DNA of 46,376 nt from Myroides albus (lineage in GTDB: Bacteria; Bacteroidota; Bacteroidia; Flavobacteriales; Flavobacteriaceae): positions 1 through 46,376 of the forward strand of contig NZ_WMJX01000023.1 of the NCBI RefSeq assembly GCF_009711045.1. The letters run 5' to 3'. A model generated the notes under the pieces. It was not told the origin of the DNA. It did not search any database and was given only the letters and a program-made list of their open reading frames with translations. Shown here one piece after another: positions 35,486 to 43,226 of this stretch. Position numbers and translations under genes: made by a program. Every line of letters begins with the position of its first letter. Positions within the stretch are counted from its first letter, which is position 1.

Positions 35486-36093
35486 GAATTATATCCGGAA
35501 AATTAAAAGGAAGACGAATTAATCCTCCTAAAAACCTACCTGTTCGACCTACAACTGATATGTCGAAAGAAGCCTTATTTAATATCCTAAATCACCATTT
35601 CAATTTTAGTGAATTAACTATCTTAGATTTATTTGCTGGTACTGGTAATATCAGTTATGAGTTCGCCTCACGAGGAGCCGAATCTATTGTGAGTGTAGAT
35701 GGTGACTATGGCTGTGTCAATTTCATCAAGAAAACAGCAAAAGAATTTGATTTAAATATAGTTCCTTTTAAAGCAGATGTATTCAAGTTTATTGAAAAAC
35801 ACAAAACCTCTTACGATATTGTATTTGCTGATCCTCCATATGACTTCACACAAGAACAATTCGAGAAAATAGTCACAGATATCTTGAATTTGGAATTAAT
35901 AAGTGAAGATGGAATGCTAATAATAGAACACTCTAAATTCACTAAATTGGAACACTTGCCACACTTCTCATTTGAGAAAAGTTATGGAGGTTCAGTTTTC
36001 ACATTCTTTGAATTTGAACAAGAAGAAATAGAAGATGACGAGGATGAGAGTGAATATGACGAAGAAGATACTTGGGATAGAGAAGAAGAATAG
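35482..36093 (+). CDS. rsmD: 16S rRNA (guanine966-N2)-methyltransferase RsmD
   Basis: A 203-aa SAM methyltransferase that modifies G966 of 16S rRNA in the 30S subunit. Marks: the opening RIISGKLKGRRINPP and RPTTDMSKEALFNIL, SAM motif I ILDLFAGTGNISYEFASRGA, and the catalytic DPPY in IVFADPPYDF. The last about 25 residues (from FEFEQEEIEDDEDE to the end) are extremely acidic and not part of the catalytic fold. It is translationally coupled to DUF3822 by a 4-base overlap. Confidence 0.93.
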   Translation: MRIISGKLKGRRINPPKNLPVRPTTDMSKEALFNILNHHFNFSELTILDLFAGTGNISYEFASRGAESIVSVDGDYGCVNFIKKTAKEFDLNIVPFKADVFKFIEKHKTSYDIVFADPPYDFTQEQFEKIVTDILNLELISEDGMLIIEHSKFTKLEHLPHFSFEKSYGGSVFTFFEFEQEEIEDDEDESEYDEEDTWDREEE

Positions 36094-36117
36094 TTTACCC
36101 TAACTTATAATACAAAA

Positions 36118-36152
36118 AAGAGAGCTAACAGATTATAAATGTTAACTCTCTT
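36118..36152 (+). terminator. terminator of DUF3822-rsmD
   Basis: AAGAGAG-C-TAACA pairs with TGTTA-A-CTCTCTT (13-base stem with one mismatch). Confidence 0.7.
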
Positions 36153-36200
36153 CTTTATAATACATCCGCCTGTTTACTAAACGGATTTCTTTTAAAAAAA

Positions 36201-36516
36201 ATGCAGACCTATAAGCCGGATTCTGTAAATACTCAAAAAAGTATCCCCTTATCATTTATCTAGGCCATCAATTACTCAATGGCTCCATCTGCCTACCCCT
36301 AAAGCATCGGACGAGTCGCCCTCAAACGCTAAATATACATGGCATTTCACCGCATAGAGTTTACCTGGTTTCACTACAGCATTACCTGTACATACTTTCT
36401 GTTGCACTTGTCCTCATAGCAAAGCTACGGATGGGTGTTACCCATTATGCTACCCTGTGGTGTCCGGACTTTCCTCCCGCTTTATAATAAAGCCGACGAT
36501 AAGGCAGTCTGCATAA
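36201..36516 (-). ncRNA. rnpB: RNase P RNA (bacterial type A)
   Basis: The RNA subunit of RNase P, which trims the 5' leader of pre-tRNAs. On the minus strand the molecule begins near ATGCAGACTGCC and soon shows the conserved GGAGGAAAGTCCGGAC (P4 5' strand and J3/4). It ends with AGAATCCGGCTTATAGGTCTGCAT. The ATGCAGAC at the 5' end pairs with GTCTGCAT at 36201-36208 to close helix P1. The start is set by P1 and by a -7 box whose predicted start site falls at about 36516. The universal ACAGAAuCCGGCUUAU segment (P4 3' side) is intact. Confidence 0.95.
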
Positions 36517-36521
36517 GTCGG

Positions 36522-36529
36522 CAAAAGTA
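36522..36529 (-). promoter_or_regulatory. -7 box TACTTTTG of rnpB
   Basis: Exact TAnnTTTG match on the minus strand, about six bases upstream of the mature 5' end, so transcript and mature RNA probably begin at the same place. Confidence 0.6.
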
Positions 36530-36751
36530 CTATTTTATTTAACATAACAGCTATACTATATCTTTTTTTACTTGTACTTTTCGTTAAACCTTTGTCAAAG
36601 CAAGTTTTAATCAATAGAGATTTATTATACAATACTCTCTTTCACTTATAATTACACAGTAAACAATCGCAACTATCTCTTGTTCTATGATTTCTGCTCA
36701 TTTTCATTTTTGATAACTATTTTTTAATCTGCGATATAAAAGTATTTTAAG

Positions 36752-36759
36752 TATTTTTG
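36752..36759 (+). promoter_or_regulatory. -7 box TATTTTTG of the murQ unit
   Basis: Exact TAnnTTTG match, 23 bases before the GTG start of murQ. Confidence 0.5.
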
Positions 36760-36782
36760 CTTAAATCATTTTAAAATCTAAA

Positions 36783-37595
36783 GTGGAATTTACAAAAATA
36801 ACAGAACAAGCATCTGTGCATAATGACTTAGAAAAAAAGTCAATAAGTGAGCTTTTACACATCATCAATGAAGAAGATCACAGCGTACCTATGGCAATAA
36901 AAAAAGCATTACCTCAAATTGAAAATGCAATTAAGCAAGTCGTATTCCAACTAAAAAAAGGAGGAAGACTATTTTATATTGGAGCAGGAACTTCTGGTCG
37001 ACTTGGTATTTTAGACGCTTCCGAATGCCCTCCCACTTATGGCGTTTCTCCAGATTTAGTAATTGGAATCATAGCTGGTGGAGATTATGCTATTCGTCAT
37101 GCAGTTGAAAATGCAGAAGACAATCTTAACCAAGGTTGGTTAGATCTTCAATCTCATCAAATAAACAATAACGACATTGTAGTTGGCATTGCAGCATCAG
37201 GTACTACCCCTTATGTTATTAATGCTTTAAAGATGTGTAATACTCATGATATTCCCACGGTAAGTATTTCTTGTAATCCCAATAGCCCACTTAGTCAAAG
37301 TTCAAAATTCCCTATTGAAGTGATTGTTGGACCCGAAGTAATCACAGGAAGTTCAAGAATGAAAGCAGGCACAGCCCAGAAATTAGTATTAAATATGATT
37401 TCTACTACTACAATGATTCAATTGGGAAAAGTAAAAGGAAACAAAATGGTAGATATGAAAATGACGAATGCTAAGCTTATCCAAAGGGGAATACAAATGC
37501 TTGTTGAAGAACTACAGGTTTCCGAACAAGAGGCTAAAAGTCTATTAGAAAAACACCAAAATGTCCGAAAGGCAATCATTCAATACAAAAAATAA
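36783..37595 (+). CDS. murQ: N-acetylmuramic acid 6-phosphate etherase
   Basis: A 270-aa SIS-domain enzyme that cleaves the D-lactyl ether of MurNAc-6-phosphate to GlcNAc-6-phosphate and D-lactate in peptidoglycan recycling. Marks: TEQASVHNDLEKKSISELL, the SIS loop FYIGAGTSGRLGILDASECPPTYG, AGGDYAIRHAVENAEDN (catalytic Glu region), GIAASGTTPYV and GPEVITGSSRMKAGTAQKLVLNM. It starts at GTG 36783; no ATG lies near enough. The D-lactate product could feed a dehydrogenase such as the one at 22.4 kb (inference). First gene of a four-gene run. Confidence 0.93.
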   Translation: MEFTKITEQASVHNDLEKKSISELLHIINEEDHSVPMAIKKALPQIENAIKQVVFQLKKGGRLFYIGAGTSGRLGILDASECPPTYGVSPDLVIGIIAGGDYAIRHAVENAEDNLNQGWLDLQSHQINNNDIVVGIAASGTTPYVINALKMCNTHDIPTVSISCNPNSPLSQSSKFPIEVIVGPEVITGSSRMKAGTAQKLVLNMISTTTMIQLGKVKGNKMVDMKMTNAKLIQRGIQMLVEELQVSEQEAKSLLEKHQNVRKAIIQYKK

Positions 37596-37599
37596 TATA

Positions 37600-37830
37600 A
37601 TGGAACAAAAACACACTGACCGTAAATTACTCTTTAAAGGCGTCAAATACTTGGCAGCTACCTTCCCAATGTTCTTTATTGGTCCTGTTCTAATTAATAC
37701 ATCTTTAAAAAATCAAGATCACCCATATTTCTACTTAGTTTTTGGGTTAGGATGCCTTGTATGCGTAGGGTCTATGCTATTGTTTTTTAAAGGTTTGCAA
37801 ACAATAATGAAATCACTATTTGGAAAATAA
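37600..37830 (+). CDS. DUF6095 family membrane protein
   Basis: A 76-aa protein with two transmembrane helices (about residues 12-30 and 38-62) and the sequence KYLAATFPMFFIGPVLINTSLKNQDHPYFYLVFGLGCL, which matches the small DUF6095 family found in Flavobacteriia. Function unknown. ATG 37600 is chosen; an in-frame ATG at 37561 lies inside murQ. It starts four bases after the murQ stop and is clearly part of that operon. Confidence 0.82.
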   Translation: MEQKHTDRKLLFKGVKYLAATFPMFFIGPVLINTSLKNQDHPYFYLVFGLGCLVCVGSMLLFFKGLQTIMKSLFGK

Positions 37831-37837
37831 CAACAAT

Positions 37838-38227
37838 ATGAAATCAAAATTAATCTACTTTATTTTACCATTAACAGCAATTGTTGCAACTTCTTGTTAT
37901 AAACAAGAACGCAATTGCAAAGACTTTAAAACAGGTAAATTTGAATTTACTGCAGAAGTAGATGGTGAAAAGAAAACATCTACGTTTATTCGCACGCAAG
38001 AGTACGAAATAGAAACCTTTGAAGGAAAGACAGATACTTCAAGTATTCGTTGGGTCAATGATTGTGAGTATATATTGCAAAAGCTACACCCAAAAAACAT
38101 GGCTGAGAAAAAGGCAGTGACTATGAAAATCATTACTACAGATGGCAACTCATGTGTATTTGAGTATGGAATAGTAGGTGATGCAAGAAAAGAGAGAGGA
38201 ACTCTTGTCAAAGTAGGAGAATTATAA
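37838..38227 (+). CDS. small conserved lipoprotein
   Basis: A 129-aa lipoprotein (lipobox VATSC, Cys20) followed by YKQERNCKDFKTGKFEFTAEVDGEKKTSTFIRTQEYEIETFEGKTDTSSIRWVNDCEYILQKLHPKNM, a pattern I recall as conserved in Flavobacteriia. The function is unknown; two further cysteines (Cys27 and the one in VNDCEY) could form a disulfide. It starts seven bases after the DUF6095 stop and is followed 25 bases later by terC, so it belongs to the same run. Confidence 0.78.
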   Translation: MKSKLIYFILPLTAIVATSCYKQERNCKDFKTGKFEFTAEVDGEKKTSTFIRTQEYEIETFEGKTDTSSIRWVNDCEYILQKLHPKNMAEKKAVTMKIITTDGNSCVFEYGIVGDARKERGTLVKVGEL

Positions 38228-38252
38228 TTGCTAATTCACATATAAAATAGAA

Positions 38253-39041
38253 ATGGAAGTACTTTTTACAGCTGATGCTATAGTCGCCTTTATTACCCTA
38301 ACATTCTTAGAGATAGTCTTAGGGATTGACAACGTAATATTTATTTCGATTGTTACAGGTAAGTTACCTGAAAATCAAAGAAAAAAAGCAACGCAAATAG
38401 GGTTATTTTTAGCAATGTTCATGCGTATCGCTTTACTATTTGGTGTATCATGGCTTATCGCAATGAAAAAACCTCTTTTCTCCATTGACTGGGGATGGTT
38501 TAGTGCCAGTTTCAATGGTCAAGCCCTTATTCTTTTATTAGGGGGTATTTTCTTAATCTATAAGTCAACTAAAGAAATACATGAGAAAGTTAGCCATGTA
38601 CAACACAATGAACCTGTAGATGAAAAAGATTCAGCAAAGAAAATAGCTGTAAAAAGTTTTGGAAATATTTTAATTCAAATCCTAATGATTGATATTATCT
38701 TCTCTATAGATAGTATCTTGACTGCTGTTGGTATGACCAATGGAATACAAGGAGCTTTGTACATTATGATTGCTGCTGTAATTGTATCCGTTGCAGTAAT
38801 GATGATCTTCGCAGTACCAGTAGGTAATTTTGTTAATAGAAACCCTTCTATACAAATACTCGCATTATCCTTTTTGATTCTAATAGGCTTTATGTTAACA
38901 ACAGAGAGTATGCATATCTCTCATGCTGTCTTAGCTGGCCAGGAAGTTGGAGCCGTTCCTAAGGGATATTTGTACTTTGCAATTGCATTCTCACTTGTAG
39001 TGGAATTTATTAATATGAAAATTAGAAGAAAAACAACATAA
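38253..39041 (+). CDS. TerC family membrane protein
   Basis: A 262-aa inner-membrane protein with about seven helices. The two repeats carry the family's acidic pairs: LEIVLGIDNVIFISIVTG near the N terminus and IDIIFSIDSILTAVG in the middle. A charged cytosolic loop (HEKVSHVQHNEPVDEKDS) lies between. TerC/Alx proteins are linked to manganese export and to tellurite resistance; manganese is the better-supported substrate by homology. No other ter genes are nearby, so tellurite resistance is unlikely to be its main role. Last gene of the murQ run. Confidence 0.9.
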   Translation: MEVLFTADAIVAFITLTFLEIVLGIDNVIFISIVTGKLPENQRKKATQIGLFLAMFMRIALLFGVSWLIAMKKPLFSIDWGWFSASFNGQALILLLGGIFLIYKSTKEIHEKVSHVQHNEPVDEKDSAKKIAVKSFGNILIQILMIDIIFSIDSILTAVGMTNGIQGALYIMIAAVIVSVAVMMIFAVPVGNFVNRNPSIQILALSFLILIGFMLTTESMHISHAVLAGQEVGAVPKGYLYFAIAFSLVVEFINMKIRRKTT

Positions 39042-39045
39042 TATC

Positions 39046-39075
39046 AAAGGGAGGTAGTTTTCACTACCTCCCTTT
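39046..39075. terminator. bidirectional terminator between terC and the TrmH-type gene
   Basis: 13-base perfect stem AAAGGGAGGTAGT / ACTACCTCCCTTT with loop TTTC between convergent genes. Confidence 0.88.
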
Positions 39076-39082
39076 ATTTATA

Positions 39083-39769
39083 CTATAATTCTTGTTTTTG
39101 TTCTAAGAAACGCGCTGTAACGAAATCGATGTCTTTAATTGATTTTCGTGCCCAATCTATTCTCTTCTCAATTAACTCTGCTTCGGTCAATTGCCAACTG
39201 ACATTTGACTGACGAATACGAGTGGTAAGATTTTGAATAATAACAGCTGCCGAAACAGAGATATTTAAACTCTCTGTAAAACCAACCATTGGTATTTTAA
39301 TATACGCATCTGCTTGTTCAATTATTTCTGGAGATAATCCAGTTTTCTCAGTACCAAAAAAGATAGCTGAGGGCTTAGTGATATCGAAATCTTCTAAGTG
39401 ATTTGCCTCAACATGGGGTGTAGTAGCTACAATCTGATATCCTTTTGACTTTACATCATCGATACTACTTTGAACTGTACTATACCTGTGAATGTCTACC
39501 CATTTTTCTGCTCCTAAAGCAATTTCTTTATCTATTCTCTTTCCAAACTTTTGCTCTATAACTCTTAATTCTTGTACTCCAAAAACTTCGCAACTACGCA
39601 TTACTGCACTCGTATTGTGTAACTGATATACATCCTCCGCGACTACTGTAATATGTTTGGTTCTATTGACAAGAACTTCCTTGAATCGCTCTACTCTACT
39701 TTCAGTCAAGAAAGACTCTAAGTATTCTAAATATTCAAGATCCTGAAATAGCTTTTTTGAAATATTCAT
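39083..39769 (-). CDS. TrmH/SpoU family RNA 2'-O-methyltransferase
   Basis: A 228-aa SPOUT methyltransferase, probably tRNA (Gm18) 2'-O-methyltransferase (TrmH). The start segment RVERFKEVLVNRTKHITVVAEDVYQLHNTSAVMRSCEVFG contains motif 1 (N...R), motif 2 is AIFFGTEKTGLSP and motif 3 is IPMVGFTESLNISVSAAVII, which together form the trefoil-knot SAM site. ATG 39769 is chosen since an upstream frame start at 39814 overlaps the divergent sirtuin gene. The two starts are only 39 bases apart. Confidence 0.88.
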   Translation of the reverse strand: MNISKKLFQDLEYLEYLESFLTESRVERFKEVLVNRTKHITVVAEDVYQLHNTSAVMRSCEVFGVQELRVIEQKFGKRIDKEIALGAEKWVDIHRYSTVQSSIDDVKSKGYQIVATTPHVEANHLEDFDITKPSAIFFGTEKTGLSPEIIEQADAYIKIPMVGFTESLNISVSAAVIIQNLTTRIRQSNVSWQLTEAELIEKRIDWARKSIKDIDFVTARFLEQKQEL

Positions 39770-39792
39770 TCTATTTTTATTTTTTTGAAACA

Positions 39793-39800
39793 CAAAGGTA
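39793..39800 (-). promoter_or_regulatory. -7 box TACCTTTG of the TrmH-type gene
   Basis: Exact TAnnTTTG match on the minus strand, within the 39-base gap to the divergent sirtuin gene. Confidence 0.5.
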
Positions 39801-39808
39801 ATAATATT

Positions 39809-40489
39809 ATGCAAAAACGATTAGTAGTACTTAGTGGAGCGGGAATTAGCGCTGAGAGCGGCATAAAAACTTTTAGAGATGCTGATGGATTATGGGAAGG
39901 GCATGACGTAATGGATGTTGCATCCCCACAAGGGTGGATTCGCAATAAAGAACTCGTATTAAAATTCTATAACGACCGAAGACGACAACTTTTGAGTTGT
40001 CAACCTAATCAAGCACACCAGCTATTAGTTGAGTTAGAAAAAGATTACAATGTATCTATCATTACTCAAAATGTCGATGACTTACATGAAAGAGCTGGTA
40101 GTAAAGATGTTTTACATTTACACGGCGAATTGCTCAAAGTTCGCAGTGAAGAAGATGAAACATTAGTATATCCTTGGACAGGAGATCTATTGGCTTCAGA
40201 CCAAAATGACAAAGGACATAAATTAAGACCCCATATTGTTTGGTTTGGAGAAATGGTCCCAGAATTAGAACGAGCAATACCAATTGTTGAACAAGCAGAT
40301 ATTATCCTTATCATAGGTACCTCTCTTCAAGTTTATCCTGCTGCTTCTTTAATTAATTACGCCAACGAAAATGCCAAAGTATATTATATTGATCCCAATC
40401 CAGCAATGACAAACTCCTTTAGGCATCACATTACAGTTATCGCTGAAAAAGCGAGTACAGGTGTTCATGCTTTTATTAATCTGCTGTGA
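39809..40489 (+). CDS. cobB: NAD-dependent protein deacylase (sirtuin, CobB-like) without zinc cysteines
   Basis: A 226-aa class III sirtuin. The NAD loop is SGAGISAESGIKTFR (about 9-23), the NAD site is ITQNVDDLHERAG, and the catalytic His is His105 in HLHGE. The pair Tyr54/Arg57 in FYNDRRRQ matches the acyl-pocket residues of SIRT5/CobB desuccinylases, so removal of succinyl or other acidic acyl groups from lysines is plausible. Between residues 106 and 142, where sirtuins carry four zinc cysteines, there is none; the only Cys in the protein is Cys64. The small domain must therefore fold without zinc. The start is ATG 39809. Confidence 0.9.
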   Translation: MQKRLVVLSGAGISAESGIKTFRDADGLWEGHDVMDVASPQGWIRNKELVLKFYNDRRRQLLSCQPNQAHQLLVELEKDYNVSIITQNVDDLHERAGSKDVLHLHGELLKVRSEEDETLVYPWTGDLLASDQNDKGHKLRPHIVWFGEMVPELERAIPIVEQADIILIIGTSLQVYPAASLINYANENAKVYYIDPNPAMTNSFRHHITVIAEKASTGVHAFINLL

Positions 40490-40553
40490 ATTACTTTGTG
40501 CTTTACTTATTTTTTGTATTTTAGATTTTACTAATCAACTAACTTTAATAAAC

Positions 40554-40955
40554 ATGAAAAAAGTCTTAACCTTATTTCTATTGACAGCAATAAGTTTGAC
40601 AAGCTGCTCGTCTGATGATAACAAAGGAGAAACAGAGCATTCTAATATCTCTTTCTCTAACGTAAACTTCAATGATAAAGCTCCAGGAGAAACCGTTATT
40701 CTTGAAGGAAAAGGACTTGACCCTGAACAAGAAAGCAAGTATAAAATTATTTTTAGAAAGCAAACAACAGCACCTAAGCTATCCACCAGAGCATTACCTC
40801 CAGATAACAGCTTTGAAACCGTAGATGCGGTAATCTATAGGGTAACAACTACATCTGTAGAGTTTAATATACCAAAGGAAGCAACAAATGGCGAAGTTAT
40901 ATTTCGAGATGGTAAGTTCGACTTACGTTTAACAAACTACAATTACAAAAAATAA
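40554..40955 (+). CDS. surface-exposed lipoprotein with IPT/TIG-like domain
   Basis: A 133-aa lipoprotein of unknown function. Lipobox LTSC (Cys18) is followed by SSDDN, the export-signal pattern also seen in the lipoprotein at 10839. The rest, ISFSNVNFNDKAPGETVILEGKGLDP ... YRVTTTSVEFNIPKEATNGEVIF, has the strand pattern and GExVxIxGxGL / TTTSVEFxIPxxATxG phrases of IPT/TIG immunoglobulin-like domains. ATG 40554 is chosen because the longer frame start at 40461 lies inside the sirtuin gene. Confidence 0.75.
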   Translation: MKKVLTLFLLTAISLTSCSSDDNKGETEHSNISFSNVNFNDKAPGETVILEGKGLDPEQESKYKIIFRKQTTAPKLSTRALPPDNSFETVDAVIYRVTTTSVEFNIPKEATNGEVIFRDGKFDLRLTNYNYKK

Positions 40956-40962
40956 TAAAAAA

Positions 40963-40991
40963 ACACCCGATAAGCATTACTTATCGGGTGT
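40963..40991. terminator. bidirectional terminator between the lipoprotein and 77-aa genes
   Basis: 11-base perfect stem ACACCCGATAA / TTATCGGGTGT between convergent genes. Confidence 0.85.
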
Positions 40992-40996
40992 CTGTT

Positions 40997-41230
40997 TTAA
41001 TTTAAAACTTTAATTTTCTTTAAAAAGATCCAACGTACACAGATTTTATCTCCTTGATCTGTTTTGAATACTTTAAACTGCGGAGCTAAAATGGTTGCTA
41101 CAACTGCACTAATCACAGGCAACCATAGCCCTTGCAAATCAGTAAAATAAGACAATCCAAGTCTTGCCAAAACAAACAGAATTGCAAAACTAACGAACTG
41201 TAATAAAATGGTTTTAGTACCTACTCCCAT
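40997..41230 (-). CDS. small membrane protein (77 aa)
   Basis: Two predicted transmembrane helices (residues about 8-28 and 33-50) followed by a basic tail (QFKVFKTDQGDKICVRWIFLKKIKV). I do not recognise a named family; similar short proteins seem to occur beside RlmL-like genes in Flavobacteriia. It starts six bases after the stop of the methyltransferase gene on the same strand, so it is translated from the same message. Confidence 0.7.
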   Translation of the reverse strand: MGVGTKTILLQFVSFAILFVLARLGLSYFTDLQGLWLPVISAVVATILAPQFKVFKTDQGDKICVRWIFLKKIKVLN

Positions 41231-41236
41231 GTTTTT

Positions 41237-42397
41237 TTATTTATCATTAATATACTTCCCTTTTTTACTTCCTTCATATAATTCATACTTTACCAAGCGA
41301 GACTCTAATTTACCATTAAATAATTTAATCTTTCTCGAAGGTCTTAGACCAACATATTTCAATGCTTCTATATTTCCAGTAATAAACCAAGCCTCTGTTC
41401 CAGGGTATCCTTGTTTTAAAGTATCTCCTATTTCTCTGTAAAAGCGTTCCAAATTAATATCAAGACGCTCACCATAAGGAGGATTAAAGACCATGTGTAA
41501 AGGTCCTTCTGTCTCTTTTTTCGTGTCAAAGAAGTTCTCCTCTTTGATGTCTATATATTCTTCTAAATTAGCATTTCTAACGTTGTCTTTTGCTTTCATT
41601 ACAGCAGAAGGTGCTTTATCATAGCCTTTTATTGTATAGTGAAACTCTCTCACTCTTTTGAGCAAAGACTCTTGAACCTTATCAAATAAATCAGCATCCC
41701 AATCATTCCAACGTTCAAATGCAAACTCTTTTCTATTGATATTGGCAGGGATATTACAAGCAATCATTGCAGCTTCTGTCAATATAGTACCTGATCCACA
41801 CATCGGATCAATGAAATCTGTTCTACCATCCCATCCTGACATCAATAGCATTCCAGCAGCTAAAACTTCATTAATCGGAGCAATATTCGTTGCTGTTTTA
41901 TATCCTCTTTGGTGCAAAGAAGCTCCAGAAGAATCAAGAGAAACAGTACACATATCTTTTTGAATGTGAACGTTAATTCTCAAGTCAGGAAAATCTTTGT
42001 CGATACTTGGGCGTTTGCCAAACTCATTTCTAAATTGATCAACGATAGCATCTTTTGATTTTAAAGCTACAAATAATGAGTTATTAAAATTGTCAGAAAA
42101 CACAGTTGAATCAATTACAAAAGTTTGATTTGCACTAAGGTATTCACTCCAGTCGATACTTTGTATTCCCTTATATAAATTAGCTTCGTTATAGACAGCA
42201 AATTGTTTTATAGGCTTTAATATCTTTAAGGCAGTTCGCAAGGCCAAATTGGCTTTATACATAAAGCCTTTATCACCAACAAAGCTTACCATTCTCACTC
42301 CTTGTTGAACATTCATTGCACCTAATAACTGTAATTCTTTAGCTAAAGTTTCTTCGAAACCAAAGAAAGTCTTAGCTACCATTTTAAAATTTCCCAT
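41237..42397 (-). CDS. THUMP domain SAM-dependent RNA methyltransferase (RlmL-like)
   Basis: A 386-aa RNA methyltransferase. The N-terminal THUMP-type RNA-binding region (about 1-160) has KTFFGFEETLAKELQLLGA and LRTALKILKPI. The C-terminal Rossmann domain (UPF0020 type) has DPMCGSGTILTEAAMIACN (SAM motif I region) and the catalytic VFNPPYGERL. It is related to the N-terminal part of E. coli RlmL, which methylates G2445 of 23S rRNA to m2G; the site here is inferred. The C-terminal RlmK half is absent, as usual outside Gammaproteobacteria. Confidence 0.88.
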   Translation of the reverse strand: MGNFKMVAKTFFGFEETLAKELQLLGAMNVQQGVRMVSFVGDKGFMYKANLALRTALKILKPIKQFAVYNEANLYKGIQSIDWSEYLSANQTFVIDSTVFSDNFNNSLFVALKSKDAIVDQFRNEFGKRPSIDKDFPDLRINVHIQKDMCTVSLDSSGASLHQRGYKTATNIAPINEVLAAGMLLMSGWDGRTDFIDPMCGSGTILTEAAMIACNIPANINRKEFAFERWNDWDADLFDKVQESLLKRVREFHYTIKGYDKAPSAVMKAKDNVRNANLEEYIDIKEENFFDTKKETEGPLHMVFNPPYGERLDINLERFYREIGDTLKQGYPGTEAWFITGNIEALKYVGLRPSRKIKLFNGKLESRLVKYELYEGSKKGKYINDK

Positions 42398-42442
42398 CTT
42401 GAATTTATATTTAGGAATAATTTGTTTACTCTAATTAATCCA

Positions 42443-42450
42443 CAAAAATA
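42443..42450 (-). promoter_or_regulatory. -7 box TATTTTTG of the RlmL-like gene
   Basis: Exact TAnnTTTG match on the minus strand, 45 bases before the start. It lies three bases from the oppositely oriented box at 42454-42461. Confidence 0.45.
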
Positions 42451-42453
42451 AAG

Positions 42454-42461
42454 TAAATTTG
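42454..42461 (+). promoter_or_regulatory. -7 box TAAATTTG of the SAM methyltransferase-ZIP operon
   Basis: Exact TAnnTTTG match, 29 bases before the ATG at 42491. Confidence 0.45.
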
Positions 42462-42490
42462 TAGGCTAATAAAAAATTTAAACTAAAACT

Positions 42491-43222
42491 ATGTCTAAAG
42501 AGAACAAAGCTTGGTATGCTTCTTGGTTTGACACGGAGTATTATCATACTTTATACAAAGATAGAGATTATGAAGAGGCGCAATTATTAATTGATAATCT
42601 GGCACATTACTTAAACTTACCAGAGGATGCAAAAGTACTTGATTTAGCATGTGGTAAAGGAAGACATTCTATTTACTTAAACAAATTAGGATACGATGTA
42701 ACAGGAGTAGATCTTTCAGAAAATAGTATTAATGCAGCAAAAGAATTTGAAAATGAAAAACTTCATTTCAGTGTGCATGATATGAGAGAAGATCTCACTC
42801 AAAAGTACGATGCTATATTAAACTTATTTACAAGCTTTGGTTATTTTGCGGATGAAAAAGACAACGCTAAAGCTTTAAAAGCGATTCAAAACAGTTTAAC
42901 AGATTATGGATTAGCTGTAATAGATTTTATGAATGTCGATAAAGTAATCCCAAATTTGATTCCTCAAGAGACAAAAGAGGTAGATGGTATCACTTTTGAC
43001 ATTAAAAGAAAATACGAAGATGGTTTCATCATAAAAAATATAGAATTTGATGCAGATGGACAACATCATCAATACACAGAAAAAGTAAAGGCATTACGAC
43101 TTGAAGATTTTGAAAAAATGATGGAAGAAAATGATATTTACCTTCTTGATGTATTTGGAGATTACAAACTTAAAAAATTCTATAAAAAAGAGTCAGATCG
43201 TTTAATTATGATTTTCAAATAA
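42491..43222 (+). CDS. class I SAM-dependent methyltransferase
   Basis: A 243-aa soluble methyltransferase. The opening AWYASWFDTEYYHTLYKDRDYEEA is characteristic of a Bacteroidota methyltransferase group. SAM motif I is VLDLACGKGRHSIYL, the acidic motif II is GVDLSENSI, and the post-motif is YDAILNLFTSFGYF. The product site is unknown; it may methylate a small molecule. The ZIP transporter begins four bases after its stop. Confidence 0.82.
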   Translation: MSKENKAWYASWFDTEYYHTLYKDRDYEEAQLLIDNLAHYLNLPEDAKVLDLACGKGRHSIYLNKLGYDVTGVDLSENSINAAKEFENEKLHFSVHDMREDLTQKYDAILNLFTSFGYFADEKDNAKALKAIQNSLTDYGLAVIDFMNVDKVIPNLIPQETKEVDGITFDIKRKYEDGFIIKNIEFDADGQHHQYTEKVKALRLEDFEKMMEENDIYLLDVFGDYKLKKFYKKESDRLIMIFK

Positions 43223-43226
43223 GCCA

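Noticed and set aside
36450..36632. 60-codon minus-strand reading frame at the rnpB 5' end
   Set aside because: It runs into the RNase P RNA, whose conserved core explains the sequence.
38253..39041. Tellurite-resistance operon
   Set aside because: Only a TerC-family protein is present, without TerA, B, D, E or Z; the manganese-exporter type is more likely.
40461..40553. Upstream in-frame extension of the TIG-like lipoprotein
   Set aside because: It overlaps the sirtuin gene and would bury the lipoprotein signal; ATG 40554 gives a normal signal peptide.
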